From: an uncultured Synechococcaceae cyanobacterium
Lineage (GTDB): Bacteria; Cyanobacteriota; Cyanobacteriia; PCC-6307; Cyanobiaceae
Length of the DNA: 32,743 nucleotides
Direction: 5' to 3'
Assembly: GCA_902538695.1 (NCBI GenBank)
Contig: CACBGC010000003.1
Coordinates: 1 to 32,743, forward strand
The position numbers and the translations under genes are program-made. Below, piece after piece: positions 32,187 through 32,743 of this stretch. The notes under the pieces were generated by a model. It worked only from the letters and a program-made list of their open reading frames with translations, was not told the DNA's origin and did no database searches. The first letter of the stretch is position 1; each line of letters starts with the position of its first letter.

Positions 32187-32743
32187 GTGTGGCAAGAAAT
32201 TAATTACAAAGAAGATCCAATTGATCTTTTGGTTCCTAATATTACTTATAAAATTAACCCTGCAGAAATTGAAAGTATTGAGGCTAATTCTATTGCTGAA
32301 GAAGTAGGATTTGAATCAGGTGATTCAATTATTAGTATTAATGGGAAAAAACCAAGAGATTTAATTGATTATCAGATTCTGATTAGTGAAGAAATTTTAA
32401 ACATATCAGTTTTAGATAAAAATCATGAGATTCACAATGTAAATATTGAAAAAGATCAAGACGTTAATTTAGGTATAAATTTTAAAGATGCATTATTTGA
32501 TTCAATCAAGCAATGCAATAATAGATGTCCATTTTGTTTCATTGATCAACAGCCAAGTGGTAAAAGAAAAAGCCTTTATATAAAAGATGATGATTATAGA
32601 TTAAGTTTCCTATATGGCTCTTATTTAACTCTTACGAATTTAACAAAAGAAGACTGGGAAAGAATTGCTATGCAAAAATTATCCCCACTTTTTATTTCAG
32701 TTCATGCTACTAATCCCGCCATAAGAAAAAAATTATTAAAAAA
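32187..32743 (+). CDS. DUF512 PDZ/radical-SAM protein, partial (C-terminus beyond window)
   Basis: The frame opens at GTG 32187 (an in-frame TAA lies just upstream at 32181) and stays open to the right edge, 185 codons. Residues 20-70 look like a PDZ-type domain (IEANSIAEEVGFESGDSIIS, INGKKPRDLIDY). A radical-SAM-like cysteine motif follows, CNNRCPFC (C110, C114, C117), then FIDQQPSGKRKSLYIKDDDY. This is the start of the DUF512/TIGR03279 family, annotated in cyanobacteria as Fe-S oxidoreductases of unknown function. It is divergent from DUF3120 over 178 bp. The rest of the protein is not in the window. Confidence 0.88.
   Translation, partial: MWQEINYKEDPIDLLVPNITYKINPAEIESIEANSIAEEVGFESGDSIISINGKKPRDLIDYQILISEEILNISVLDKNHEIHNVNIEKDQDVNLGINFKDALFDSIKQCNNRCPFCFIDQQPSGKRKSLYIKDDDYRLSFLYGSYLTLTNLTKEDWERIAMQKLSPLFISVHATNPAIRKKLLK

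Overview
The window reads as core chromosome of a marine picocyanobacterium, most likely a high-light-adapted Prochlorococcus. The DNA is visibly very AT-rich and gaps are short, with many 1-8 nt gene overlaps. It carries cyanobacterium-specific genes: rpaA, rpaB, ycf3, ndhO, crtQ, a CRR7-like gene, UPF0367, DUF3120 and a DUF512 radical-SAM gene. The genus call rests on recognising proteins and gene order from memory. No database search was possible.

Layout. At 1-3795 (minus) lies rpaB-plsX-fabH-fabD, a response regulator followed by fatty-acid and phospholipid initiation genes; fabD runs off the left edge. At 3903-10579 are radA, ycf3 (minus), a copper P-type ATPase, tmk-holB, and rpaA (minus). 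At 10580-11754 is a gene-poor stretch with one unrecognised 119-aa protein, a 21-bp direct repeat, a small palindrome, and tRNA-Asn(GUU) with a promoter and terminator. At 11755-16055 are an ECF-type ATPase, UPF0367, cysK, a J-domain gene, ndhO, a TIGR01777-like epimerase and a small membrane protein. At 16048-20107 are an LpxB-related protein, a TPR protein, an IscA/HesB-type protein, crtQ and an SRPBCC protein. At 20100-23772 are hemD-rbfA-DUF751, a GST, a secreted DUF6816-like protein, a CRR7-like protein and aroK. At 23823-27173 are a double PTPS protein, a RibD_C-like reductase, a GNAT-fold protein, a DUF4346-like protein and a PetL-like mini-ORF. At 27179-32743 are rimO, a VKOR-thioredoxin fusion, nadB, DUF3120 and the start of a PDZ/radical-SAM gene.

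Many genes serve photosynthetic membranes: PSI assembly (ycf3), NDH-1 (ndhO, CRR7-like), carotenoids (crtQ), possibly cytochrome b6f (PetL-like), disulfide formation (VKOR-Trx) and copper supply. The two OmpR-type regulators match RpaA and RpaB, known from other cyanobacteria for circadian output and light-stress control. I see no phage genes, transposases, CRISPR arrays or genomic-island signs. The oddest items are a 22-residue tandem repeat in an N-terminal extension of PlsX, a tandem PTPS protein whose first half lacks a catalytic His and which is translationally coupled to a reductase, a His-rich loop in the copper ATPase, and the 21-bp direct repeat near tRNA-Asn. I see no convincing complete new system.
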